Assembly: GCA_028714255.1 (NCBI GenBank)
Contig: JAQTMR010000005.1
Coordinates: 1 to 64,000 of the forward strand
Direction: 5' to 3'
Length of the DNA stretch: 64,000 bases
Source: Phycisphaerae bacterium
GTDB taxonomy: Bacteria; Planctomycetota; Phycisphaerae; Sedimentisphaerales; Anaerobacaceae
Shown: positions 35,269-43,095 of the stretch, piece by piece
Numbering within the stretch: the first letter of the stretch is position 1
Layout: each line of letters opens with the position of its first letter
Notes under the pieces: model-generated
What the model was told of the DNA's origin: nothing
Seen by the model: the letters and a program-made list of their open reading frames with translations, nothing else
Database searches by the model: none
Program-made: the position numbers and the translations under genes

Positions 35269-35276
35269 ACCATACT

Positions 35277-36674
35277 ATGAAAACTTTTGCCATAACTACA
35301 ATCGGCTGCAAGGTCAATCAGTACGAAAGCCAGCAGATTCGGGAACTGCTCGAGCAGCTCGGACTAAACCAGCTCGAAACATCGCAACTCGACGCTGATT
35401 TGGTTGTTATCAATACCTGCTGCGTAACCCGAACCGCCTCTGCAAAAAGCCGACAACGCATCCATAGAGTCCGGAAATCAAACCCTGACTCCAAGATAGT
35501 CGTTTGCGGCTGCCTGCCTGCGATAAAAACAGGCGAACTGACCAACCCTGGCAAAAATGTCCAGCTAATTAATCATCGAGAAACCATAGCTGAAACTTTA
35601 AGCCAAATAGTCAATGGCAAAGCCGATGCTTTTAGCTCCCAAAACCTCCAACCGAAGCAAGACACCACAATTAAAGCAGAAAACAGCTCTGAAATCAAGC
35701 TTAAAAACAAATTAGCTAAACAGCCAAAACTCGCCCAATTAACATCGTTTAAGGGCCATACAAGGGCTTTTCTTAAAATTCAGGATGGCTGTGACGGATA
35801 TTGCAGCTATTGTATCGTGCCTAAAACCCGTCCTGTTATTAGCAGTAAATCCCCTGATGCGGCCTTGCGGGAAGCACAGGCACTTGCCGACGCTGGCCAT
35901 AAGGAAATTGTTCTAACTGGTATATTTATCGGCGCTTATGGCCAAAAAAGCGTTCGGCGAAAAAGCTGGCCCGGCCGGCAGAACGACAAATTGGCCGATT
36001 TGCTCGATGAAATGGTAAAAATACCGAATCTGGCGAGGATTCGGGTCAGCTCGCTTGAGCCTGCTGATGTAACGCCAAGGCTGCTCGATAGTTTCGCGGG
36101 CAGTTGTAAGATTATGCCGCACCTGCACTTATCGCTTCAGTCAGGCTCTAATGCCGTTCTAAAAAGGATGTGCAGACAATACACAGCAGACGAATCAAAA
36201 GAGAAAATCGAATTAATCAAAAATCGGCTCGACAGGCCCGCTATCACTACTGATATCATCGTTGGTTTTCCGGGCGAGACCGATGCGGACTTCGAGGATA
36301 CGGTCGAGTTGGCTAAGGAATCGGGCTTTGCGAAGATGCATGTTTTTAGTTTTTCGGCCAGGCCAGGCACAGCGGCGGCTTGCTTGCCAGAGGCTTCGCC
36401 CCGAGGCGAGCAAGGTACTATAGATAATGAGGTTATAAAGAATCGTTCGCAAATATTGTGCGAATTGGATAAGGAATTGGGTTTCGAATTTCGGCAGCAA
36501 TTTGTTGGCGAGTCGGCTGAAATTTTAGTGGAAAACAGTATCGGCAGACGCAAGGGAAGAAGCGAACGATACTTTATGGTCGAGCTGGAAAAGTCGGACG
36601 GAAATCCTCGGCAGGGGGAAGTAGTTAAAGTTAAACTAATTAAAAACACCGTAAATGGGCTGATTGGGCGGTAG
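35277..36674 (+). CDS. mtaB: tRNA t6A37 methylthiotransferase MtaB
   Basis: Adds a methylthio group to t6A37 of tRNAs reading ANN codons. 465 residues. N-terminal UPF0004 domain: GCKVNQYES (Cys11), INTCCVT (Cys48) and GCLP (Cys79) hold one [4Fe-4S] cluster; CDGYCSYC (Cys172, 176, 179) holds the radical SAM cluster; a TRAM domain closes the protein. GCKVNQYES is the MtaB signature, separating it from MiaB and RimO. An 11-residue stretch after FSARPGTAAACL is encoded by a hairpin (36383-36414) and may be an in-frame repeat insertion. Confidence 0.92.
   Translation: MKTFAITTIGCKVNQYESQQIRELLEQLGLNQLETSQLDADLVVINTCCVTRTASAKSRQRIHRVRKSNPDSKIVVCGCLPAIKTGELTNPGKNVQLINHRETIAETLSQIVNGKADAFSSQNLQPKQDTTIKAENSSEIKLKNKLAKQPKLAQLTSFKGHTRAFLKIQDGCDGYCSYCIVPKTRPVISSKSPDAALREAQALADAGHKEIVLTGIFIGAYGQKSVRRKSWPGRQNDKLADLLDEMVKIPNLARIRVSSLEPADVTPRLLDSFAGSCKIMPHLHLSLQSGSNAVLKRMCRQYTADESKEKIELIKNRLDRPAITTDIIVGFPGETDADFEDTVELAKESGFAKMHVFSFSARPGTAAACLPEASPRGEQGTIDNEVIKNRSQILCELDKELGFEFRQQFVGESAEILVENSIGRRKGRSERYFMVELEKSDGNPRQGEVVKVKLIKNTVNGLIGR
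36383..36414. repeat. Hairpin-forming stretch inside mtaB
   Basis: CTTGC pairs with GCAAG at the ends, with an inner stem GCTTCGCC/GGCGAGC (one bulge). It encodes LPEASPRGEQ in a loop where the family is variable. It resembles a REP-like palindrome that landed in frame. Confidence 0.35.
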
Positions 36675-36704
36675 GGGCCGACCTGTGTGTCTGGCTAACT
36701 CTAC

Positions 36705-38294
36705 TTAACTGCCACTAAGAATCGCTATGGGATAGCGATCGGGTAATACAATTTCTGAGGTGTCTATAATTTCGTTTATCAAATCGTTACTTATTTTAAT
36801 TGCTTTTTCTTCATCAATTTTGGCAAGCTCAATTACTTTTTCAGCATCCTCATTATCAATTTCTTCAAATTGTTTTTGGTTCGGACACAAACTCTCATTT
36901 AGGTCGCCTGGTTCGAATTTATCCAATTCGTCGCCATAGCTTCGTTTATTAGTTTTTATTATCCTTTGTCCTATATCGCTTAATAAATACACAAACAACT
37001 TGTTTACCAGTTGTTGACCAAATATATTAGGGTAAAATGAATGGAAGCATGTAAAATTTATTGCTGTTGTAAAATTTCGTATTACTTTTAATCGTCCCCG
37101 ATTAAACACGCCAAATAAAATCGGAGCAGGTTTTCTACTTTCGATTTTATACCAGGTGTTTCTTGTTTTCGTCAGATACCTCTCGTGATATCCACGTTTT
37201 TCACCTTCGTTTATGTATTGTTGTATTTCTTGCTTTTTATGATCTTTTACATCTAAACAATATACTGGCTTATCTGTGCTATACAGTTTGTCAAAATCAT
37301 ACTCAGTAAATACTGCCTTGCGTATTTGATAACTTTTTGTGATGCATTTACAAATGTTATTTTCGTCCAGTTTCCACTTTTCGATTTTTGATTTTGTTAA
37401 CGCAAAAAAATCATTAGCTCCAGTAGCAATGCCCCTCGTAAAAGTGCCATAAAGAGAGAATTTACAAAAATCATTTGGAAATTTCTCTTCAGAGAATAAC
37501 GATAATATAATAGGCGTCCACTTTTTATTATATGGCAAATCCGAAGAAAAGATTTCCTTCTGATAGAAATTACTCGCATCAGATATTTTGTCAATTTCTT
37601 CATTTTCTTTGATAGCCGTTATTTTTATAGCTTCATCTTTTCCATCGTTTTTACAAAGAAGCACGCAAACCGTTGTTGTTGCATCCGGGAAAATTTCTTT
37701 TTCATTTGAAAAGATTATTATTTGCTTTAGGAGATGATTTTCGAGGAGGCATTTTTTAATCTCTTTTCCATAACCCGCATTAAAGAACTCAAACGGCATA
37801 ATATATGCTAAGTTGCCGCCAGTTTTAAGCTCTTTTAAGGACTTGACAAGAAATACAGAAGAGATGTTAGAGTAGCCAACAAGCTTTTTGCCTATTTTCT
37901 CTTCAATTCTCGGTAATATATCATGGCGCTTGAGAAATTTCTGGAACCTCATATATGGAGGATTGCAAATGATACTGTCAAAACGACCAGTTTCAACTTC
38001 AAGATAATCACTATTTATAATTCGGAGGCCTGGATCTATTATGTTATGATCAAGATAATCAAGAATATGGGGGTCAATCTCGTATCCTGTGAACATAATT
38101 TGATTGTTTGGATTTAGATTTTTTACTTCATCATAAAAAACCCCCAAACCGAATGCAGGGTCCAATATTGTTTTCGGATCATCTTTCATAACCCATGTTG
38201 CCATGAGTCGTGCAACAAGGGGTGGCGTAAAAAACTGGCCATAATCTTTCCTATGATTAAGCGGGATTTCCTCTATATATTTTGATTCACGCAT
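36705..38294 (-). CDS. Type II N6-adenine DNA methyltransferase
   Basis: About 529 residues, Eco57I/TaqI-like. SAM motif I reads ILDPAFGLGVF, the catalytic motif IV is NPPY in IICNPPYMRFQ, with YGQFFTPPLVARLMATW before it as in gamma-class enzymes; the C-terminal half is the target-recognition region. GC is well below the flanking mtaB. The start at 38294 is preferred because AAGGG lies ten bases before it and the ATG overlaps the nuclease stop; an ATG three codons earlier (38303) is open too. It forms a restriction-modification pair with the gene upstream. Size and layout resemble M.AccI, a tentative comparison. Confidence 0.88.
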   Translation of the reverse strand: MRESKYIEEIPLNHRKDYGQFFTPPLVARLMATWVMKDDPKTILDPAFGLGVFYDEVKNLNPNNQIMFTGYEIDPHILDYLDHNIIDPGLRIINSDYLEVETGRFDSIICNPPYMRFQKFLKRHDILPRIEEKIGKKLVGYSNISSVFLVKSLKELKTGGNLAYIMPFEFFNAGYGKEIKKCLLENHLLKQIIIFSNEKEIFPDATTTVCVLLCKNDGKDEAIKITAIKENEEIDKISDASNFYQKEIFSSDLPYNKKWTPIILSLFSEEKFPNDFCKFSLYGTFTRGIATGANDFFALTKSKIEKWKLDENNICKCITKSYQIRKAVFTEYDFDKLYSTDKPVYCLDVKDHKKQEIQQYINEGEKRGYHERYLTKTRNTWYKIESRKPAPILFGVFNRGRLKVIRNFTTAINFTCFHSFYPNIFGQQLVNKLFVYLLSDIGQRIIKTNKRSYGDELDKFEPGDLNESLCPNQKQFEEIDNEDAEKVIELAKIDEEKAIKISNDLINEIIDTSEIVLPDRYPIAILSGS

Positions 38295-39345
38295 TAATAA
38301 CATCCCTTATGAAGATTTTGCTGTCGAGATAGCCTTTACCACCTTCAAAGGTAACATAGAACAGTAAGCGGCCCCTGTCTAACTCTTTCAGGGCGGATTT
38401 GTGTTCAGGCATATCAATCTTTCCAAGGATTTCTTTTCCGATTTGTATGTTTATCTTTATGGTGGTTTTGCCTTGATTTTTTACATCTCTTTCAATCGAG
38501 AAATTATTGCCGTCATGGTTATCATTTGAGACTAGGGTTAAGATGTCTTTGAAGGATATTGTATATGCTTTATCAAAGAATACCTGCAAGTAGAAGTGTT
38601 TGACATTATATTTTTGTATCCATCTGTTTACAAGAGCGATATCTTCCATTTTTGGAGTAATGCTTAAGTAGTCACGTTTATGCAGTATTTTTATATTTTC
38701 TTTTAGTCTTCTCAATAACGATGTTAAATTTCTTAACTCTTCTGTTAATGACCATGAAGGACACCGGAAGTCTAATTCTCTAAAGGTATCATTTGTAGCG
38801 GTTGAAATGAGATTGTATATTGTTTCATTTTTACGCCTCAACAGATTTCCCATATCAGTGCCTAAAATTGCATCTCTAATTTCAGTGCATCTATTAATGG
38901 ATAGTTCTTGCCTATCTCGCATGAACGCAGAATATTTGTCTGCTAAAAACGAGCTTGATCTAACCTCTATCGCGGCAACCGCTTGAATTATGTTCTCATC
39001 ATTTTCAATATCAACAGTTCTATCAGGAAAATCACTGACCTTAAATATTAGAATATCCGGCCGTTTACCTATAGCATTAAGCTCATTCTGATAATTCGTA
39101 TAAAAATCAGCAAATCCATCATCCCCAGCTGCTATTGATTCAGAACGTCCATATTCGACAGCGAAATAATCGTTTGAGTATTCATTGATTGCCTTAAAGA
39201 CAATTTTCTCCGCCCAGTCTCCTTGTTCTTTGTTTGTGAGAAATTCGGAGTTTGCCATTGTTGGTGGGCGGCCAATCATTTGTATCTCAGTATTGATCTC
39301 CAGTGGTGATTGGCTAATTAGATTAAGAATGTCATCCTTGTACAT
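38287..39345 (-). CDS. Putative type II restriction endonuclease, AccI-like
   Basis: 352 residues. A PD-(D/E)xK core is suggested by KRPDILIF followed about 30 residues later by AAIEVRSSSFLADKYS, where Glu is in the right place and Arg replaces the usual Lys. The IEVRSSSF strand recalls the AccI family, which cuts GTMKAC, but I cannot confirm the specificity. GAGGGAG lies five bases before the ATG. The stop overlaps the methyltransferase start region, the usual arrangement of a mobile R-M module. Low GC supports horizontal arrival. Confidence 0.72.
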   Translation of the reverse strand: MYKDDILNLISQSPLEINTEIQMIGRPPTMANSEFLTNKEQGDWAEKIVFKAINEYSNDYFAVEYGRSESIAAGDDGFADFYTNYQNELNAIGKRPDILIFKVSDFPDRTVDIENDENIIQAVAAIEVRSSSFLADKYSAFMRDRQELSINRCTEIRDAILGTDMGNLLRRKNETIYNLISTATNDTFRELDFRCPSWSLTEELRNLTSLLRRLKENIKILHKRDYLSITPKMEDIALVNRWIQKYNVKHFYLQVFFDKAYTISFKDILTLVSNDNHDGNNFSIERDVKNQGKTTIKINIQIGKEILGKIDMPEHKSALKELDRGRLLFYVTFEGGKGYLDSKIFIRDVINA

Positions 39346-39470
39346 ATACGCTCCCTCTTATTTTAGGATGGAAGGTGAAGTTAATATTGGTTTGCGTCCA
39401 TTTGTATAAATCCTTTAGAAACTAGATATCGGAGATATTGTAAACTATGAGAAAAGGACATGCAAGGTGA

Positions 39471-39623
39471 TTAATATATGAACTTCTTGTGCTGCCTTCT
39501 GCTCGGATATCTCTTTTTTCGTATGTCTTCGAAATACTCACTGGTTGTTTCCTCGTCGCGGCATCCGGCAGCACTACGCAATTTTTTCTTGATTTTTGCC
39601 TGAAAATATGTTAAAATTCCCAC
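39471..39623 (-). CDS. Possible 50-residue protein upstream of the R-M genes
   Basis: GTG-started frame MGILTYFQAK... ending RRQHKKFIY. The middle, AAGCRDEETTSEYFEDI, has the mixed composition of real protein and the codons look natural, but there is no clear ribosome site. It lies 125 bases upstream of the restriction gene on the same strand, where a controller protein could be expected, yet no HTH is visible. It may instead be the 3' remnant of a longer gene or a repeat. Confidence 0.3.
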   Translation of the reverse strand: MGILTYFQAKIKKKLRSAAGCRDEETTSEYFEDIRKKRYPSRRQHKKFIY

Positions 39624-39699
39624 CCTGTACACAGCGTAGTGCAGGGCAAACCGCCCAGATAGGGCAAGTCTTCAGGCCAGTTGGCCTAATCAACAACCA

Positions 39700-40130
39700 A
39701 TTTTTCTTCGTGTTTTGGTGACTTAGTGGCTAAAAAAATCCATCGTAATCCTGTTATCCTGTCCAAAAGTATTCTTTGTGTCTTAGGGTCTTCGTGGCAG
39801 AAACTCAACTTGTCCGCCGAAGCCTTGGCGATGGCGGATGCCTCTGTCAACTTAGGTAGCATTTATTTAAGTAATCAGTTTAATCTGGGCAATCTGTGGT
39901 TAAGATTCAATCAATCAAAAATAACAAATTATGCAAAACAAACCCAATTTTTCAAAAAGTCAAATACTTGTAACATTATTAAAAACAACGAATTACAACG
40001 AGAAAACTGCTTTGGACACTTGGTCAAAACGAACCCAAACGAACCCAATTTATCCTGAACGCAGTCGAAGGGTTTGTGGTAAGGAAGACGGCAGTAACAT
40101 TGTCAAGCCTGGCAAAACTGCTTTTTCAGC
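39700..40130. repeat. Block of dispersed repeat text
   Basis: Made of phrases such as TTCGTGTTTTGGTGACTTAG, CTTTGTGTCTTAGGGTCTTC, and CCTGAACGCAGTCGAAGGG (40053-40071), plus a stretch that reads QNKPNFSKSQ in one frame. These are the kind of short intergenic families that pepper planctomycete genomes. The open frames across it are not credible genes. Confidence 0.5.
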
Positions 40131-40180
40131 TTATTAATGGGGATTGATAAGAATTTATCTCAAGAAATTTCAGATTTTCA

Positions 40181-40210
40181 TTGACAAATTCGGTATTAAT
40201 CGAGTAGATT
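40181..40210 (+). promoter_or_regulatory. Promoter of the PEP-CTERM protein gene
   Basis: TTGACA, 18-base spacer, TAGATT. The resulting leader is about 170 bases, long for this window; no riboswitch was recognised in it. Confidence 0.5.
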
Positions 40211-40391
40211 ATATCTTTAGCGACGGGAGGATATTCATCACGATTCTAATCAGCTAATCGGTCGCAAGAGTTGGTGTTTAAGACAGATAAGCAGCGGTGA
40301 TGTTTAGTTATAAAAGCACTTTTTGGGCGGGCAGAATACTCTTTTGATCTAATTCACAGGAAAAGCTTTGAATTGATGAAAGGAGAATAGT

Positions 40392-41234
40392 ATGGTCGGA
40401 CAGACAGGTTTTCACCGCAAATCAAAACTTTTTTTAGCTATGTTTCTGGTCTTCGCCGTAGTGACATTGCAGGGGGTTGACGCTCTGGCTGTTTTTTCGC
40501 CGGACATTTCAATCACCGGTAACGTAGAATACGACACGGGATTCGCTGATTCATATAGAGCGAGTCTTACGGGCGGCTTTTCGAAGACGGCTGGAGGCGC
40601 GGTGACTAACAGCACCTTCAACGTAGCGGCCGTTACGGGCGGTAATCCGCTTGCGGGTACGTTGACCAGTATTGGTGATGGTTTCGGTTTCAGTGCAAAT
40701 GGGGCAGGTAATTTGACAGTTAATGATGAATCGGAATTCGCGGCGGGTTTTGATATGATGTTAAACATTACCAATAACTCGTTAACGTTCCCCTACTGGA
40801 TTACCTTTAACCTCAATTTCAGCAACTCCGTGACATCATCAGGAGCTGATACCTACACCTCTTCGGAGTTTACTCTTGATGACCCGACCGGCGAGATTTT
40901 CTTCACGGACCTGCTTTCCGACGCGGCTAATGGAAACGAGGTCGGTGGTGTCTCGGTTGGCGGTTACGGAGGCAATTTGAACGATTCAGGGACCCCTTCC
41001 TTTACCAAATTGCTCGGGCCGGGGGAGACCTGGTTCTACGACGGGGCTTTTACAATGGAAGGCGGGGCCTACGAAAATCCTTCGAGTTGCTCCGGGGGCT
41101 TCAGTGCCAATTTCACTGTGACCGATGTGACTCAAGTGGTTCCTGAACCGGCAACGGCGATTCTGATTAGTATCGGAGCGGCTTGTGCTAATCGCATGCG
41201 GCGGCGCAGGGGGCCGCGGTCGAGGACGGAATAA
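40392..41234 (+). CDS. PEP-CTERM sorting-domain protein
   Basis: 280 residues. An N-terminal signal peptide (LFLAMFLVFAVVTLQGVDALA) leads a beta-rich, Gly/Ser/Thr-rich extracellular domain with few charged residues; the C-terminus has VVPEPATAILISIGAACANRMRRRR, a textbook PEP-CTERM tripartite signal (VPEP, hydrophobic helix, Arg cluster) processed by an exosortase. AAAGGAG lies six bases before the ATG. It is followed 32 bases later by a secreted tail-collar protein, probably cotranscribed. Function is likely as surface or matrix material; no enzyme motif is present. Confidence 0.9.
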   Translation: MVGQTGFHRKSKLFLAMFLVFAVVTLQGVDALAVFSPDISITGNVEYDTGFADSYRASLTGGFSKTAGGAVTNSTFNVAAVTGGNPLAGTLTSIGDGFGFSANGAGNLTVNDESEFAAGFDMMLNITNNSLTFPYWITFNLNFSNSVTSSGADTYTSSEFTLDDPTGEIFFTDLLSDAANGNEVGGVSVGGYGGNLNDSGTPSFTKLLGPGETWFYDGAFTMEGGAYENPSSCSGGFSANFTVTDVTQVVPEPATAILISIGAACANRMRRRRGPRSRTE

Positions 41235-41266
41235 TTTTTTTACTCTTAGGGAAAGGAGAAATAGAG

Positions 41267-41863
41267 ATGTTTGATAAAGGATTTTCATTCACTCTTCTTG
41301 TTGTGCTGGCTGCCGGAATGGGATGGAGCGCAGTCGCAACCGCATCAGCAGACCCGTTTCTCGGCGAGATAATGCTCGTTCCATATAACTATGCGCCTCG
41401 CGACTGGGCGTTTTGCAATGGCCAGTTATTGTCCATTGCTGAGAACCCGGCCCTGTTCTCCCTGCTTGGGACCACTTATGGCGGAGACGGGCACAGCACT
41501 TTTGGCATTCCGGACCTGCGGGGTCGCGTGCCGATACATGCGGGTACCGGACTTGGACTGACAAATCGCCGTTTGGGTGATAGGGGCGGATATGAGGCGG
41601 TAGTGCTGACCGTTCCCCAAATGCCTGCGCACAGCCACAACGCACAGGGATATTCTGGGGACGGCAATCAAGAAGGGCCCGGCGGCAATGTCTGGGCGAA
41701 GAAAGACAGGAATGACGACTATTCTTCCCAGGATCCCAATGTGGCGATGAGCGTCAAGGCAATCGGCAGTGCCGGAGGAGGCCAGCCGCATGAGAATATG
41801 CAGCCTTATCTGGTACTGAATTACGTGATTGCCCTGCAGGGGGATTACCCGCCACGTAATTGA
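41267..41863 (+). CDS. Secreted phage tail-collar domain protein (MdpB-like)
   Basis: 198 residues. After a signal peptide (LLVVLAAGMGWSAVATASA) comes the tail-collar domain of microcystin-dependent-protein type: GEIMLVPYNYAPRDWAFCNG, LFSLLGTTYGGDG, FGIPDLRGRVPIHAG, then PQMPAHSHNA and the C-terminal PYLVLNYVIAL. Most relatives lack a signal peptide and are phage-tail-like or fibre tips. Here export by Sec plus the PEP-CTERM neighbour suggest a surface appendage or adhesin. AAAGGAG precedes the ATG. A terminator follows at 41911. Confidence 0.9.
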   Translation: MFDKGFSFTLLVVLAAGMGWSAVATASADPFLGEIMLVPYNYAPRDWAFCNGQLLSIAENPALFSLLGTTYGGDGHSTFGIPDLRGRVPIHAGTGLGLTNRRLGDRGGYEAVVLTVPQMPAHSHNAQGYSGDGNQEGPGGNVWAKKDRNDDYSSQDPNVAMSVKAIGSAGGGQPHENMQPYLVLNYVIALQGDYPPRN

Positions 41864-41910
41864 TAATCGACTGCACGGATTGTTGTTGGCGAAGATTTTT
41901 TGATATTAGG

Positions 41911-41939
41911 AAGCCGGGCGGTTGCGTCCGGCTTTTTTT
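41911..41939 (+). terminator. Terminator after the tail-collar gene
   Basis: AAGCCGG (41911-41917) pairs with CCGGCTT (41928-41934), followed by a T run to 41939. It ends the PEP-CTERM/tail-collar transcript. Confidence 0.85.
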
Positions 41940-42023
41940 GTACGTGTGGGGACAAGGGTACCCATGCTTTTATATTTAATTACGTCAGTCTGTCAGTAAG
42001 AACTCTTGTGAAGGAGCGTTTCA

Positions 42024-42989
42024 ATGAAAACGGCCCGGTTTTTAGTCTTTGGTTTAGGTGTTCTTTTCATTTTGAACTTTGCTCAGGCAGAAGATGAGCC
42101 GTCGGCGGATTTGGTTAAGGCGCAAAAAGCGATGGCAGAGAAAGACTATGACGAAGCATTCGCCGGATATATGAAGGCCGCAGAGGACCAAAACGATGCG
42201 CTGGCTCAGTTTACGGTGGGCCTGTTTTACCAGAATGGATGGGGACGGCCCGCATCTCCGGCAAAGGCCTACGTCTGGTTTGAAAAAGCTGCTTTGGGTG
42301 GAATCCCGGCCGCTCAACATTTCCTGGGCGATTACCTGGTTGCAGGTGTTTACTGTAAGGCTGACCCAGCAAAAGCTGCCCTGTGGTATGAGAAAGCAGC
42401 GGCGCTCGGACACTATATCTCGCTGTGTTCGCTTGCCGAGCTTTATATGACAGGAACAGGCGTAGAAAAGAATCCTGTCAAGGCTATCGCGCTGTGCCGG
42501 GAAGCTGCGGAGAAAGGCTCGGTGCCGGCACAAGTCCGGCTGGGGATGTTTTTACTGGATGGTGACGAGTCCATCCGGGATTACGCCGAGGCATATCGCT
42601 GGTTTGAGATAGCGGCGGAAAACAACTTGCCTGAAGCCCAGTATTATTTGGGCGTGATGCATCGTGATGGGCTGGGAAGGCCCAAGGAGTTGAAGGCCGG
42701 GCGGTACTGGTTTGAGAGCGCGGCAAGCCTGAAATACGGGCCGGCATATTTGCCTGTGGGTGAGCTTTACTTTAACGGCCCGGTGGACCCGAATACCGGA
42801 AAGCTCTCCGCCGGCGACCTGGCAAAAGCGTATCTGTGGCTTTCGGCGGCAGAGCGAGAGGCTAAAGAGCCGGAAGAAAAAAAACAAGTCAACGAATTAC
42901 TGGAAAAGGTTGACCGCATAATGCCGGAATCATGGAAGCCTGGTCTGGACGCAAAAGTGGATGCACATTTTTCAACGAGCAACTTATAG
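42024..42989 (+). CDS. Exported Sel1-like repeat protein
   Basis: 321 residues with a signal peptide (FLVFGLGVLFILNFAQA) and about six Sel1/TPR-like helical repeats of roughly 36 residues, each with the A-x-x-x-x-G-x-x-Y and A-x-x-W-[FY]-x-x-A-A pattern (AQFTVGLFYQNGWG, KAYVWFEKAALGG, ALWYEKAAALGH, AYRWFEIAAENN). Such repeats mediate protein-protein contacts, often in envelope stress or secretion. AAGGAG lies seven bases before the ATG. It is probably monocistronic, after a terminator. No partner is evident. Confidence 0.9.
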   Translation: MKTARFLVFGLGVLFILNFAQAEDEPSADLVKAQKAMAEKDYDEAFAGYMKAAEDQNDALAQFTVGLFYQNGWGRPASPAKAYVWFEKAALGGIPAAQHFLGDYLVAGVYCKADPAKAALWYEKAAALGHYISLCSLAELYMTGTGVEKNPVKAIALCREAAEKGSVPAQVRLGMFLLDGDESIRDYAEAYRWFEIAAENNLPEAQYYLGVMHRDGLGRPKELKAGRYWFESAASLKYGPAYLPVGELYFNGPVDPNTGKLSAGDLAKAYLWLSAAEREAKEPEEKKQVNELLEKVDRIMPESWKPGLDAKVDAHFSTSNL

Positions 42990-42998
42990 ATACGGATA

Positions 42999-43025
42999 TG
43001 GATTCCGCATCAAGTGCGGAATGAC
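42999..43025. repeat. REP-like palindrome
   Basis: ATTCCGC-ATCAAGT-GCGGAAT followed by GACAG, the common pattern of dispersed bacterial REP-like elements. It lies in the gap between the convergent Sel1 and waaA genes and could act as a terminator stem. Confidence 0.5.
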
Positions 43026-43095
43026 AGATTGATATGCAGGAATAACCCCATTAGAGCAGACGACACTCTAAGCAATGGGGCGGGCAAAAAAGACA

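Larger units (their letters stand above)
39346..40391. other. Gene-poor interval between the R-M module and the PEP-CTERM gene
   Basis: About 1 kb. It holds a possible 50-codon minus-strand frame (39471-39623), an imperfect palindrome around CCCTGTACAC...GTGCAGGG (39623-39648), a block of dispersed repeat text (about 39700-40130) and the promoter of the PEP-CTERM gene. No tRNA, integrase or transposase was seen. Confidence 0.6.

Noticed and set aside
39726-40058. 110-codon frame encoding an Asn/Lys-rich protein
   Set aside because: It is translated repeat text; several frames read through it and the phrases are typical of intergenic families.
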